From assembly GCA_034436155.1 (NCBI GenBank), contig DAOTVP010000010.1:62001-126000 (forward strand): 64,000 nt of DNA, written 5' to 3'. Each line of letters opens with the position of its first letter. Position 1 is the stretch's first letter. This DNA is from GCA-2794515 sp034436155. Lineage in GTDB: Bacteria; Chloroflexota; Anaerolineae; Aggregatilineales; Phototrophicaceae. The position numbers and the translations under genes are program-made. Below, piece after piece: positions 53,943 to 61,574 of this stretch. The notes under the pieces are model-generated. The model had not been told where the DNA came from. It ran no database searches and saw only the letters and a program-made list of their open reading frames with translations.

Positions 53943-54842
53943 ATGGATAGTTTGCCATTCAATAAAAAAGGACGCTTCTATAAAGGAAATTTGCATACCC
54001 ACTCAACCGTATCGGATGGGATGCTCACACCAGAGGCGGTTTGTGCGCTGTATCAACAATTGGGTTACGATTTTTTGGCGATAACCGATCATTTCATGGC
54101 GCAGTTTAACTATCAAATTGCCGATACCCGCGCCTTACGGACAGATAAGTTCACCACGCTCATCGGCGCAGAATTGCATACAGGCAAAACGGAACTCGGC
54201 AATTTGTGGCATATCCTCGCGGTAGGGTTGCCGTTGGATTTTGCCCCGTATCCCGAAGGCGAAACGGCTGGTGAGGTGTGTGCGAGGGCGTTGGCGGGTG
54301 GGGCATTTGTGGCGGCGGCGCATCCACATTGGTATATTCTGACCGAAAATGATATTTTGTCGTTGGGTGATATTCATGCTATCGAAGTGTATAATGGCAC
54401 ATCCGCCGACCATAACGATAAGCCCGATGGATGGTATATGTCTGATATGATGTCGATGCGGGGTAGGTTATACAGCACTTGCGCTACCGATGATGCCCAT
54501 TTTCATGACCATCGTGCCGATGTTGGTTTGGGGTGGGTGATGGTGAAAAGTGAAGAACTCTCGCCAGAGGCGTTATTAGAGGCGCTCAAACGCGGTGATT
54601 ATTATTCCAGCACGGGACCTGAAATTTATGATGTGCAACGCAAAGGCGATAAAATCATCATCCAATGTTCGCCCGCCGATAGGATATTCATCACGGGTAG
54701 CGGTTGGACGGCGCGGAGCGCGTTTGGGAATGGTATCCGCGAAGCCGAATTGAGCCTGCGTGGATTTGATAGCCCATTCATGCGAATTACCGTGCGGGAT
54801 GCTAAAGGTGGACGGGCATGGACAAGCCCGATTTGGTTGTGA
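53943..54842 (+). CDS. PHP-domain metal-dependent phosphoesterase (CehA/McbA-like)
   Basis: 299 residues. The PHP motifs are GNLHTHSTVSDG (metal-binding His pair), LAITDHF, IGAELHTG and AAAHPHW, with a C-terminal beta-sandwich seen in CehA-type proteins (YSSTGPEIY...). Related enzymes act on phosphoesters, including glycerophosphodiesters. The following transporter resembles the Ugp glycerophosphodiester system, so a linked role is possible. No signal peptide. A GAGGTG ribosome site is close to the ATG. Confidence 0.83.
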   Translation: MDSLPFNKKGRFYKGNLHTHSTVSDGMLTPEAVCALYQQLGYDFLAITDHFMAQFNYQIADTRALRTDKFTTLIGAELHTGKTELGNLWHILAVGLPLDFAPYPEGETAGEVCARALAGGAFVAAAHPHWYILTENDILSLGDIHAIEVYNGTSADHNDKPDGWYMSDMMSMRGRLYSTCATDDAHFHDHRADVGLGWVMVKSEELSPEALLEALKRGDYYSSTGPEIYDVQRKGDKIIIQCSPADRIFITGSGWTARSAFGNGIREAELSLRGFDSPFMRITVRDAKGGRAWTSPIWL

Positions 54843-54954
54843 TGTGCAGAATTTTGTGATAAGGGTTAAAATGGGCTTAATACTTTTCATGTAAGAATTT
54901 TTAAGAAATGTGTTATGCTCAAAAATTGAATTTTTAGCAAGAGGAGAGACAAAA

Positions 54955-56331
54955 TTGAAGAAGTTAAGTATTTTGATGACAATTTTCAGTTTGGTAATCG
55001 GCATGGTGTTTGTTTCATCCGCCCAAGATGTGATAGAAATCGATTTCGTCCATATTTTTAGTGATGATGTGCGACCCGGTGTGTTGCAAGGCATCATAGA
55101 TGAATACCAAGCCATGAACCCGAATGTACGGATTAACGCTTATTCAACCAACTCTGATTCAGATTATGATGAAATTTTTAATAGCGCCATGGCGAATGCC
55201 GATTTGGGCAACGCGCCTACCATCGTCCAAATTGAAGATGGTCTTACCCAACAAGCGATTGATTACGGTTACTTTGTGCCGATTAGCGATTATGCCACCG
55301 AAGAACAAATGGCAACATTGGATGATGTGTTCCCCTCCATTTTGAGCTATTTTGTCGAAGGCGATACATTGTGGAGTATGCCATGGAACATCTCGAATCC
55401 GGTATTGTATTATAACAAAGACATGTTCGAGGCGGCTGGATTAGATCCCGAAAATCCACCGCGCACATTCGCCGAAATTGATGCGGCTTGCGAGGCGATT
55501 ATGGCGGCGATTCCAGAACTGCGTGCTTGTATCAATTGGGCGATGAGTTCATGGTATGTCGAACAATGGTTGGCGATGAGTAATGAATTGTTCGTCAATA
55601 ATGATAATGGGCGCTCGGCGCGTGCTACCGAAGCCTTGTTTACCACCCCAACCATGCTTGATATTGTGAGCTGGTGGGATAGCTTAGATGGCAAAGGATA
55701 TTTTACGTATACAGGTCGTCTGAATGATATGAATGGTGAAGGCGCAACGTTCTTAACAGGATGCGCGGGCAAAGCCATGCGTGGTGGATGCACCGCGATG
55801 ACCATCAACAGCACGGCGGGCATTACCCTCATTCAAGGATTTGCGAATCGTTTGGGTTTTCAATTAGGCATCGGACGGTTGCCCGCGCCAAGTGAATCGG
55901 CGACCAACGGCGTGACCATCGGTGGCGGTAGCTTATTCGTGAGTGTTGACCAATCTGATGAAGAAATTCAAGCGGCAGTCGATTTCATCTTCTTCCTGAC
56001 TAATACCGAAAATGCCGCCAAATGGCATCAAGGGACGGGGTATATGCCTGTGCGTCAAAGCAGTTTTGATATGCTGGTTGCCGAAGGATTTTATGATGCA
56101 AATCCATTCTTCCGCATTGCCATTGACCAATTAGCCGAGACGACCCCCAACCCTGCCAGCGCGGGCGCGGTTTTGGGTCCGAATACGGCAGTCAAAGGGC
56201 ATTTGTTGAGCGCGTTGCAAGAATTGATGAATGGTGAATTCGATTCAGCAGAGACGATTTTAGAAAAATTAACTGCCGCGGCTGGACGCGCCAACAATGA
56301 AATGGCAGATTATAACCGCGATTTTGAATAA
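54955..56331 (+). CDS. ABC transporter solute-binding protein (family 1, UgpB-like)
   Basis: 458-residue secreted binding protein. The start is TTG at 54955, preceded by GAGGAG (54941-54946); it opens a normal signal peptide ending near SSAQD. Family markers: a PNVRINAYST-type linker, the YYNKDMFEAAGLDPENPP segment and AVLGPNTAVKGHLLSALQELM near the C-terminus, as in UgpB-like and other carbohydrate-uptake binding proteins. No lipobox Cys. It precedes two permeases. Ligand could be a glycerophosphodiester, sn-glycerol 3-phosphate or an oligosaccharide; the pullulanase nearby makes maltodextrin another candidate. Confidence 0.87.
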   Translation: MKKLSILMTIFSLVIGMVFVSSAQDVIEIDFVHIFSDDVRPGVLQGIIDEYQAMNPNVRINAYSTNSDSDYDEIFNSAMANADLGNAPTIVQIEDGLTQQAIDYGYFVPISDYATEEQMATLDDVFPSILSYFVEGDTLWSMPWNISNPVLYYNKDMFEAAGLDPENPPRTFAEIDAACEAIMAAIPELRACINWAMSSWYVEQWLAMSNELFVNNDNGRSARATEALFTTPTMLDIVSWWDSLDGKGYFTYTGRLNDMNGEGATFLTGCAGKAMRGGCTAMTINSTAGITLIQGFANRLGFQLGIGRLPAPSESATNGVTIGGGSLFVSVDQSDEEIQAAVDFIFFLTNTENAAKWHQGTGYMPVRQSSFDMLVAEGFYDANPFFRIAIDQLAETTPNPASAGAVLGPNTAVKGHLLSALQELMNGEFDSAETILEKLTAAAGRANNEMADYNRDFE

Positions 56332-56364
56332 AAAGCGGTATGGATTGAGCTAAATATACCTGTT

Positions 56365-56386
56365 GGGACGGCATACATGCCGTCCT
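56365..56386. repeat. 22-bp palindromic intergenic repeat, copy 2
   Basis: Identical to 2836-2857. It lies between the solute-binding-protein gene and the first permease gene and may dampen read-through so that the binding protein is made in excess. Confidence 0.7.
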
Positions 56387-56419
56387 TATTCTATAGATAC
56401 ATACAACTGAGGTGCGCTT

Positions 56420-58006
56420 ATGGATGTTGCACGACTATGGATTCAACGGGGTTGGAAGCCCATCATCGTTGTGGGGCTGATTGGATTTATGGGGTGGTTT
56501 TTCATCAACCAAGCGGGTGGATTAGCCACGTTATGGCAATTTTTGGTGGATGCCATCGCAACCATCCCACAGGCAATCACCATCATTATCCGTTATTATC
56601 AAACTTTAACCAGCGATTTACTGCTTCAATCTGCCCTCATCGGTGGCGGTTTCGGCGCAATTATCACCAGCTTGATGGTGATGAATGCCAACGGATGGGT
56701 CAAATTCCCCAAAATCACGCTCGAAGAAATTGGCATTGGGTTTGTGGTGGCGTTGATTTATAACCAGCTTGGCGCGTATCTATTTGATGCGTTTTGGGTG
56801 GGGGTGATGGTTGTAATTATCTTGGCGCTCATCTTCCAGCGCGATGAAAAACGCCTCACGCAATGGTCTACATGGCGTGGTATCGCGTGGCAACTTGTCA
56901 TCATCGGCGCGGTATTGGGATTTACTATCGGCGCAATCGGCGGGCAATTGCTCAATTATCCGCTTCAACATTGCACATTGACCACAGAAGCCGATGTGTA
57001 TACCTATCAAGCGGGGTTGGTGCTGACGACTATCGGCGCGGTGGTGGTGTTATTGCCCGTCTGGACGGTGATTTTGCAACGCGGGCGCAAATCAGAACGT
57101 GGCGGTGGATATTTTAAGGGTTTGCTAACGCCCATATTATTGCTCATGCCAACGCTCATCAGCCTTGTGGTGTTCCTCTATTATCCGAGTGTGCAAATTG
57201 CCTTGCAATCGCTCACCCGTCAACGGGGACGGCGCGAGGCGAATTTTGTGTGCCTCGAAAATTATGCCGATTTACTCAACGATACGGTGTATCGGGGCAG
57301 TTTTATCACCACCTTTCTCATCACGGCGGGGATTGTGATTTTCAGCATGGTTTTGGGGTTGATGATCGCCTTGCTCGCATCGCAAAAAATACGGGGCGCG
57401 AGTATTTATCGTACCCTGTTGATTTGGCCCTATGCTGTATCACCTGTGGTGACGGCGGTGATATTCATCGCCATTTTCCGCAATGACCCGAATGGTTTCG
57501 CTAATTATTATCTCGGTTGGGCGATAGGTGGCTCGCAAAATTGGATCGGCAACCCCAACCTCGCGCCGTTGGTGATTATTCTCGCATCGGTGTGGAATGC
57601 GTTGGGCTTTAACATTCTGTTTTATATCGCAGGGTTACAAAATGTCCCCAAAGATTTGCTCGAAGCGGCGCAAATTGACGGCGCGAATGTCGTCCAGCGA
57701 TTCATACGCATCACATTACCATTGCTCTCGCCATTCACCTTTTTCTTGCTCATCACCAATGTGACGTTTGGCGTGTATGGCATTTACGGCGTGGTCGAAA
57801 CACTGACGCAGGGCGGTCCGCCAATGGGCGATGGGGCAGGGGCGACGAATGTCCTCATCTATAAGCTATACGATGATTTGCTCTCGACCAGCACCCAAAT
57901 CGGCAATGTGGCGGCGCAATCGGTGATTTTATTCGTGTTGGTGGCGGTCATCACCATCGTCCAATTCCAATTTGTTGAACGTCGTGTGACGTATAGCGGG
58001 GATTAA
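56420..58006 (+). CDS. ABC transporter permease (UgpA/MalF-like) with N-terminal membrane extension
   Basis: 528 residues. The C-terminal ~300 form a standard carbohydrate-uptake permease with the EAA loop EAAQIDGANVVQRFIRITLP. The first ~225 residues are an extra membrane region with about five helices (VVGLIGFMGWFFINQAGG, IGIGFVVALIYNQLGAYLF, TIGAIGGQLLNY), reminiscent of the MalF extension but without its periplasmic loop. Such an extension is rare in UgpA. It ends 3 bp before the second permease. Substrate as for the binding protein. No ATPase gene follows. Confidence 0.87.
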   Translation: MDVARLWIQRGWKPIIVVGLIGFMGWFFINQAGGLATLWQFLVDAIATIPQAITIIIRYYQTLTSDLLLQSALIGGGFGAIITSLMVMNANGWVKFPKITLEEIGIGFVVALIYNQLGAYLFDAFWVGVMVVIILALIFQRDEKRLTQWSTWRGIAWQLVIIGAVLGFTIGAIGGQLLNYPLQHCTLTTEADVYTYQAGLVLTTIGAVVVLLPVWTVILQRGRKSERGGGYFKGLLTPILLLMPTLISLVVFLYYPSVQIALQSLTRQRGRREANFVCLENYADLLNDTVYRGSFITTFLITAGIVIFSMVLGLMIALLASQKIRGASIYRTLLIWPYAVSPVVTAVIFIAIFRNDPNGFANYYLGWAIGGSQNWIGNPNLAPLVIILASVWNALGFNILFYIAGLQNVPKDLLEAAQIDGANVVQRFIRITLPLLSPFTFFLLITNVTFGVYGIYGVVETLTQGGPPMGDGAGATNVLIYKLYDDLLSTSTQIGNVAAQSVILFVLVAVITIVQFQFVERRVTYSGD

Positions 58007-58009
58007 ATC

Positions 58010-58990
58010 ATGAACGAGCCAAAATCTGAGATATATTCAACCATAACCAGCACCAGCACGTTAACGATGGTGAAAGTCTCGAAAAACAGATTGCCTTCTG
58101 GCAAAACGCGCTGGATAACCCACATTTTGCTCATCATCGCGTGCTTTTTTGTGAGCATCCCCGCGTTGTTGGCGGTGCGGTTATCCACACTCGATTTACA
58201 AGAATCGTTTGAACTCGCGCCTGTATTTTTGCCGTTTGGTGATGATTTATTCACCAACATCAGCGTGCTATTTGGCGCACCCGATCCCGATTTACAAGTT
58301 GGCGGTGGCGAGGTGAGCGTATCGGCACAACAGGGGAGTAGCCATAATTTCGCCCGTCTGATTGGCAATACGGTGATTGTGGCGCTGGTGGTGGTCATCG
58401 GCAAGACGGGGCTATCGCTACTGGCGGGATTTGCGTTTGTGTATTTTAATTTTGCGGGCAAAAATATCGTGTTTTTCTTCATCTTGCTGACGTTGCTCAT
58501 GCCCACCGAAATCATCCTAACACCGCTCCGCACGCTGATGGCAGATTTGAATTGGTCGGGGAATTATCCGCAATTGGCGTTGACCATGCCGTTCATCGCC
58601 AGCGCGTTTGGCACATTTTTGTTTCGGCAACATTTTAATAACATCCCCAGAGAGATGGCAGAAGCGGCGCAAATTGACGGCGCATCACCCCTACGCTTTT
58701 TGGTGAGCATCCTCATCCCCATGTCGTGGAATGTGATTATGGCGATGGCGCTGATTCAATTCATCTATATGTGGAATCAGTATATTTGGCCCCAAGTGAT
58801 TTTTAACAACGTCAATTCGCCCGACCAACTTATCCAAGTCGGGGTACGGCGGGCGGCGCTATCGGGGCAAAATAGCGATTTCGGCTTATTGATGACGGCG
58901 GGCATCATCGCCTCGTTTCCACCCTTATTTTTATTCGTGCTGTTGCAAAAACAATTCATGAGTGGGTTCGCCGTGACGCGGGATAAATAA
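58010..58990 (+). CDS. ABC transporter permease (UgpE-like)
   Basis: 326 residues, six membrane helices. Closest in pattern to UgpE: LLMPTEIILTPLRTLMADLN, FGTFLFRQHFNNIPREMAEA, EAAQIDGASPLRFLVSILIP (EAA loop) and MWNQYIWPQVIF. It partners the preceding permease. The ATP-binding subunit is absent here, as is common when one MsmX/UgpC-type ATPase serves several importers. A ~35-residue hydrophilic N-terminus precedes the first helix. The operon ends at a strong terminator. Confidence 0.88.
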   Translation: MNEPKSEIYSTITSTSTLTMVKVSKNRLPSGKTRWITHILLIIACFFVSIPALLAVRLSTLDLQESFELAPVFLPFGDDLFTNISVLFGAPDPDLQVGGGEVSVSAQQGSSHNFARLIGNTVIVALVVVIGKTGLSLLAGFAFVYFNFAGKNIVFFFILLTLLMPTEIILTPLRTLMADLNWSGNYPQLALTMPFIASAFGTFLFRQHFNNIPREMAEAAQIDGASPLRFLVSILIPMSWNVIMAMALIQFIYMWNQYIWPQVIFNNVNSPDQLIQVGVRRAALSGQNSDFGLLMTAGIIASFPPLFLFVLLQKQFMSGFAVTRDK

Positions 58991-59029
58991 CACTCAAACT
59001 GACCGACAATATCACATGGCATAACCCCC

Positions 59030-59068
59030 AAAAATAGGCTACACTATGATAAATTGTAGCCTATTTTT
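59030..59068 (+). terminator. Strong rho-independent terminator of the importer operon
   Basis: AAAAATAGGCTAC / GTAGCCTATTTTT perfect 13-bp stem with 13-nt loop and T-tract. It covers the first in-frame ATG of the next reading frame, so that ATG (59046) is not the TIR gene's start. Confidence 0.88.
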
Positions 59069-59087
59069 ATGGATAAGTGATGTTACG

Positions 59088-60755
59088 ATGCCCGAAAAGA
59101 GCCTGACCCTTTTTGTGAATTATCGGCGTGCCGATGATAAGGTGTTTGTCGAATTGCTCCGCACGCATTTTATGTTTCGCTATAGACAAGATAATGTGTT
59201 CATGGATTTTGATACCATTCCGCCATTTGCCGATTTTGCCGAGTTTATCAAAGACCGTGTGCGGGCTTCGGATGTGTTGGTGATGATGATTGGCAAAAAT
59301 TGGCTGAAATTGTTGAAAGATAAAGAAGCCAACGGCGAACCCGATTATGTGCGCATGGAATTGGAAGAGGCGCTCAAGCACAACATCCCTATCGCGCCGA
59401 TTTTGATCCAAGGGGCGCAATTGCCCGATAAAGCAGATGTGCCAGAATCGTTACAACCGATATGGTCGCTGAACATCCCATCCATTGGCGAGGGGCGTGA
59501 TTTGCTGAATAATATCGGGTATATCATGGGCGGATTTGAACGGGCGGTCAGAGAAAAAGGCAAACATCGCAAAATTGAAAATAACGCCTCAATTCAACAA
59601 TTCAATCAGATGCCTGCCATTGCTGATGATGCCGATTTGGATACGGCGCTCGACCATTTTGCCGATGCGGTGAGAGCCAATGATTATCCGCAAGCATTGG
59701 TGTGGATTTCATATATCCGCAACGCGACTAACCACATCCCGCCCGAATTTGAATTGGATGCGCGAGAACGTGATATTCAAGAACGCTTACGGCAACAACA
59801 AGAGGCAAAACGCAGGCGCGATGTGTGTGATTATCAATATAAATTTGTGCGTCGAATGCTGAAAATGGGCGATCCCGCCGAAAAGATTAAATCCTTCGTG
59901 CAAAAAATTTGGACGATTGATGACGGGTATATCCCTGATGATTTAGAAAGGCAACTCCGCCCGATGATGGGTATTGCCCCAACGCGCAAATCATCGCTTG
60001 ACCTATTGCCCAAGCCATTTGTGTGGATACCCATCCCAGAGGGTAAGGTGATGCTCATCACTGAAGATGATTGGAGCGATAATTATGTTCCCAAAGGCAA
60101 GTCAGGGGCGACCTTCACCGTCCCTGCGTTTAAAATGGCAAAATATCCCTGTACAAACGCCCAATTTAAGTTGTTCATAGATGCAGGTGGCTACGCTGAA
60201 AAACGCTGGTGGACGGATGATGGTTGGGCGCAACGCAAAAAAGAGAATTGGACACAACCTCGTTATTGGGATGATTCCGAATGGAACGGCGCAGATTATC
60301 CGGTTGTTGGTGTATCGTGGTATGAAGCGGTGGCATTCTGCTTGTGGTTGAGCGAAATTACAGGCGAAAAAATCATGCTCCCCACCGAGCAACAATGGCA
60401 ACGGACGGCGCAAGGTGATAACGGGTTGATTTATCCGTGGGGAAATGAGTGGGATGGTTCACGGTGTAATAATAATGTTGGAAGAGGGATTGGCAAAACA
60501 ACGCCTGTCACATATTACGAAGGCAAAGGGGATAGCCCCTTTGGTGTGGTAGATATGGCGGGTAATGTGTGGGAATGGTGTTCAACAATGTACAATACAG
60601 GTAGGGACAATTTGAAAGGAACAGATGTTCGCGTGTTGCGGGGTGGCTCGTGGGTCAATGCCGATTCCTTCCGTGCCGTTGATCGCGACTGGTTCAACCC
60701 TCATAACTGGGGCAGCAATTACGGGTTTCGTTTCGCCCTCTCTTATAATTCTTAA
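59088..60755 (+). CDS. TIR-domain protein fused to an FGE-sulfatase (C-type-lectin-like) domain
   Basis: 555 residues. The N-terminal TIR domain (about 5-150) opens LTLFVNYRRADD and has ASDVLVMMIGKNW and VRMELEEAL, whose Glu91 lies where NAD-cleaving TIRs have their catalytic Glu. A charged helical linker (about 155-310) contains a coiled-coil-like RERDIQERLRQQQEAKRRR. The C-terminal FGE/SUMF1-type domain (about 320-555) shows KYPCTNAQFKLFIDAGG, VGVSWYEAVAFCLWL, LPTEQQWQR, GNVWEWC and RVLRGGSW...GFRFA. The last segment has hallmarks of a diversity-generating-retroelement target (see findings). TIR-FGE fusions occur in Cyanobacteria and Chloroflexota and may be conflict or signalling effectors. 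The ATG has no clear ribosome site. Confidence 0.88.
   Translation: MPEKSLTLFVNYRRADDKVFVELLRTHFMFRYRQDNVFMDFDTIPPFADFAEFIKDRVRASDVLVMMIGKNWLKLLKDKEANGEPDYVRMELEEALKHNIPIAPILIQGAQLPDKADVPESLQPIWSLNIPSIGEGRDLLNNIGYIMGGFERAVREKGKHRKIENNASIQQFNQMPAIADDADLDTALDHFADAVRANDYPQALVWISYIRNATNHIPPEFELDARERDIQERLRQQQEAKRRRDVCDYQYKFVRRMLKMGDPAEKIKSFVQKIWTIDDGYIPDDLERQLRPMMGIAPTRKSSLDLLPKPFVWIPIPEGKVMLITEDDWSDNYVPKGKSGATFTVPAFKMAKYPCTNAQFKLFIDAGGYAEKRWWTDDGWAQRKKENWTQPRYWDDSEWNGADYPVVGVSWYEAVAFCLWLSEITGEKIMLPTEQQWQRTAQGDNGLIYPWGNEWDGSRCNNNVGRGIGKTTPVTYYEGKGDSPFGVVDMAGNVWEWCSTMYNTGRDNLKGTDVRVLRGGSWVNADSFRAVDRDWFNPHNWGSNYGFRFALSYNS
60630..60731 (+). other. Candidate DGR-type variable region at the 3' end of the TIR-FGE gene
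   Basis: From the RVLRGGSW block to GFR. Of the 23 codons between them (60654-60722), 21 end in C or T; the two exceptions are TGG. Upstream codons use all third bases. This is what a VR copied from an AAC/AAT-rich template would show. No template repeat or reverse transcriptase is visible in the window. Confidence 0.4.
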
Positions 60756-60781
60756 TTCTTAATACTTATTCCTTAATTCTT
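60753..60781. repeat. TTAATTCTT-type short tandem-like repeat
   Basis: TTAATTCTT occurs at about 60753-60761 and 60773-60781, with a related TTAATACTTATT between. It follows the TIR-FGE stop directly. Confidence 0.5.
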
Positions 60782-60798
60782 CTTTTTCTTTGGGGGGT

Positions 60799-60819
60799 GT
60801 GGGGGGCTTCGCCCCCCAC
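60799..60819. terminator. GTGGGGGGC-ttc-GCCCCCCAC hairpin
   Basis: Perfect 9-bp stem with a 3-nt loop at 60799-60819, followed by a second perfect hairpin CGCCCGC-tt-GCGGGCG at 60825-60840. Their location between the convergent TIR-FGE and RAYT genes suggests termination or a mobile-repeat remnant. The GC content is far above the local average. Confidence 0.6.
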
Positions 60820-60869
60820 CACAACGCCCGCTTGCGGGCGCGAAATTTTTGAGGCGAAAAATGGGGCTT

Positions 60870-60901
60870 ATGGACGCGCAGAAGCGCATCCGTACAGGCA
60901 T
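60870..60901 (+). repeat. REP-like hairpin adjacent to the RAYT gene
   Basis: GGACGCGC-AGAA-GCGCATCC hairpin with flanks, 57 bp downstream of the transposase stop. It matches 15389-15420 (inverted) at 31/32 positions and shares its core with 20409-20434. A partial copy (GCATCCGCACAGGTATAAG) follows at about 60924-60942, so this may be a degraded REP pair. Confidence 0.75.
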
Positions 60902-60957
60902 AAGGGATGAGATAAGAAAAAGAGCATCCGCACAGGTATAAGCAGATATTCAATTTA

Positions 60958-61428
60958 TTATTCGGCATAATAAGAATCGTTTTGCCATCGGGCTGGGTTT
61001 TCGAGGATATAAGCCTTGATGCGGAGCAATTCCGCTTCATTACGGATGATGCGGTCATAATAGCGCCCATGCCAGATAATCATATCGTATCCCAATTGGC
61101 GGGCTTGACGTGTCACCCCTGCTTTATATGCGCCGATAACCCCGCCGAGTGATGTTTTGCCCGATTTTGTGATGATGATAATGCCGTGCATGTGGTTGGG
61201 CATAATCACATACGCATCAAGCGCGATGTGGTCGTAATAAGTGGGCATTTTTGCCCAATCATCATGCGCGATTTTGCCTAATGGCGAGAGGTTACACACG
61301 TCGTTTTCGATAAAACCGAAAAAACGCTTTTGTTGATGGGTGCAAATTGTCACAAAATATACCCCTTCTTGGCGATAATCATAATCTTTAAGGCGTGGCG
61401 ATTTGCGATTTCGGTGATGATTATCCAT
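60958..61428 (-). CDS. REP-associated tyrosine transposase (RAYT, Y1/IS200-like)
   Basis: 156-residue HUH single-strand transposase of the RAYT group. Opens with SPRLKDYDYRQEGVYFVTICTH, carries the HUH pair in MPNHMHGIIII and ends with WHGRYYDRIIRNEAELLRIKAYILENPARW, where the Tyr-rich motif supplies the nucleophile. RAYTs are domesticated transposases that spread or maintain short REP hairpins. Here one such hairpin lies at its 3' side, and near-copies occur elsewhere in the window. GAGGGT lies 9 nt upstream of the ATG. Complete and probably active. Confidence 0.9.
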   Translation of the reverse strand: MDNHHRNRKSPRLKDYDYRQEGVYFVTICTHQQKRFFGFIENDVCNLSPLGKIAHDDWAKMPTYYDHIALDAYVIMPNHMHGIIIITKSGKTSLGGVIGAYKAGVTRQARQLGYDMIIWHGRYYDRIIRNEAELLRIKAYILENPARWQNDSYYAE

Positions 61429-61574
61429 AAAAATTGACCCTCATAATTTTATATGATGAGTATAGCATCAAATGAATTTTGGGATGACATGATGATTCAT
61501 AGCTGAATATTCATCTCTTTATCAGGTCAGTATGTCATCATCAACGGATATATCTATTTTCAGATGAGGATGTT

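Noticed and set aside
53943..54842. PHP gene as a DNA polymerase X or histidinol phosphatase
   Set aside because: No polymerase domain is present, and the C-terminal beta-sandwich and AAAHPHW motif fit CehA/McbA-like phosphoesterases better.
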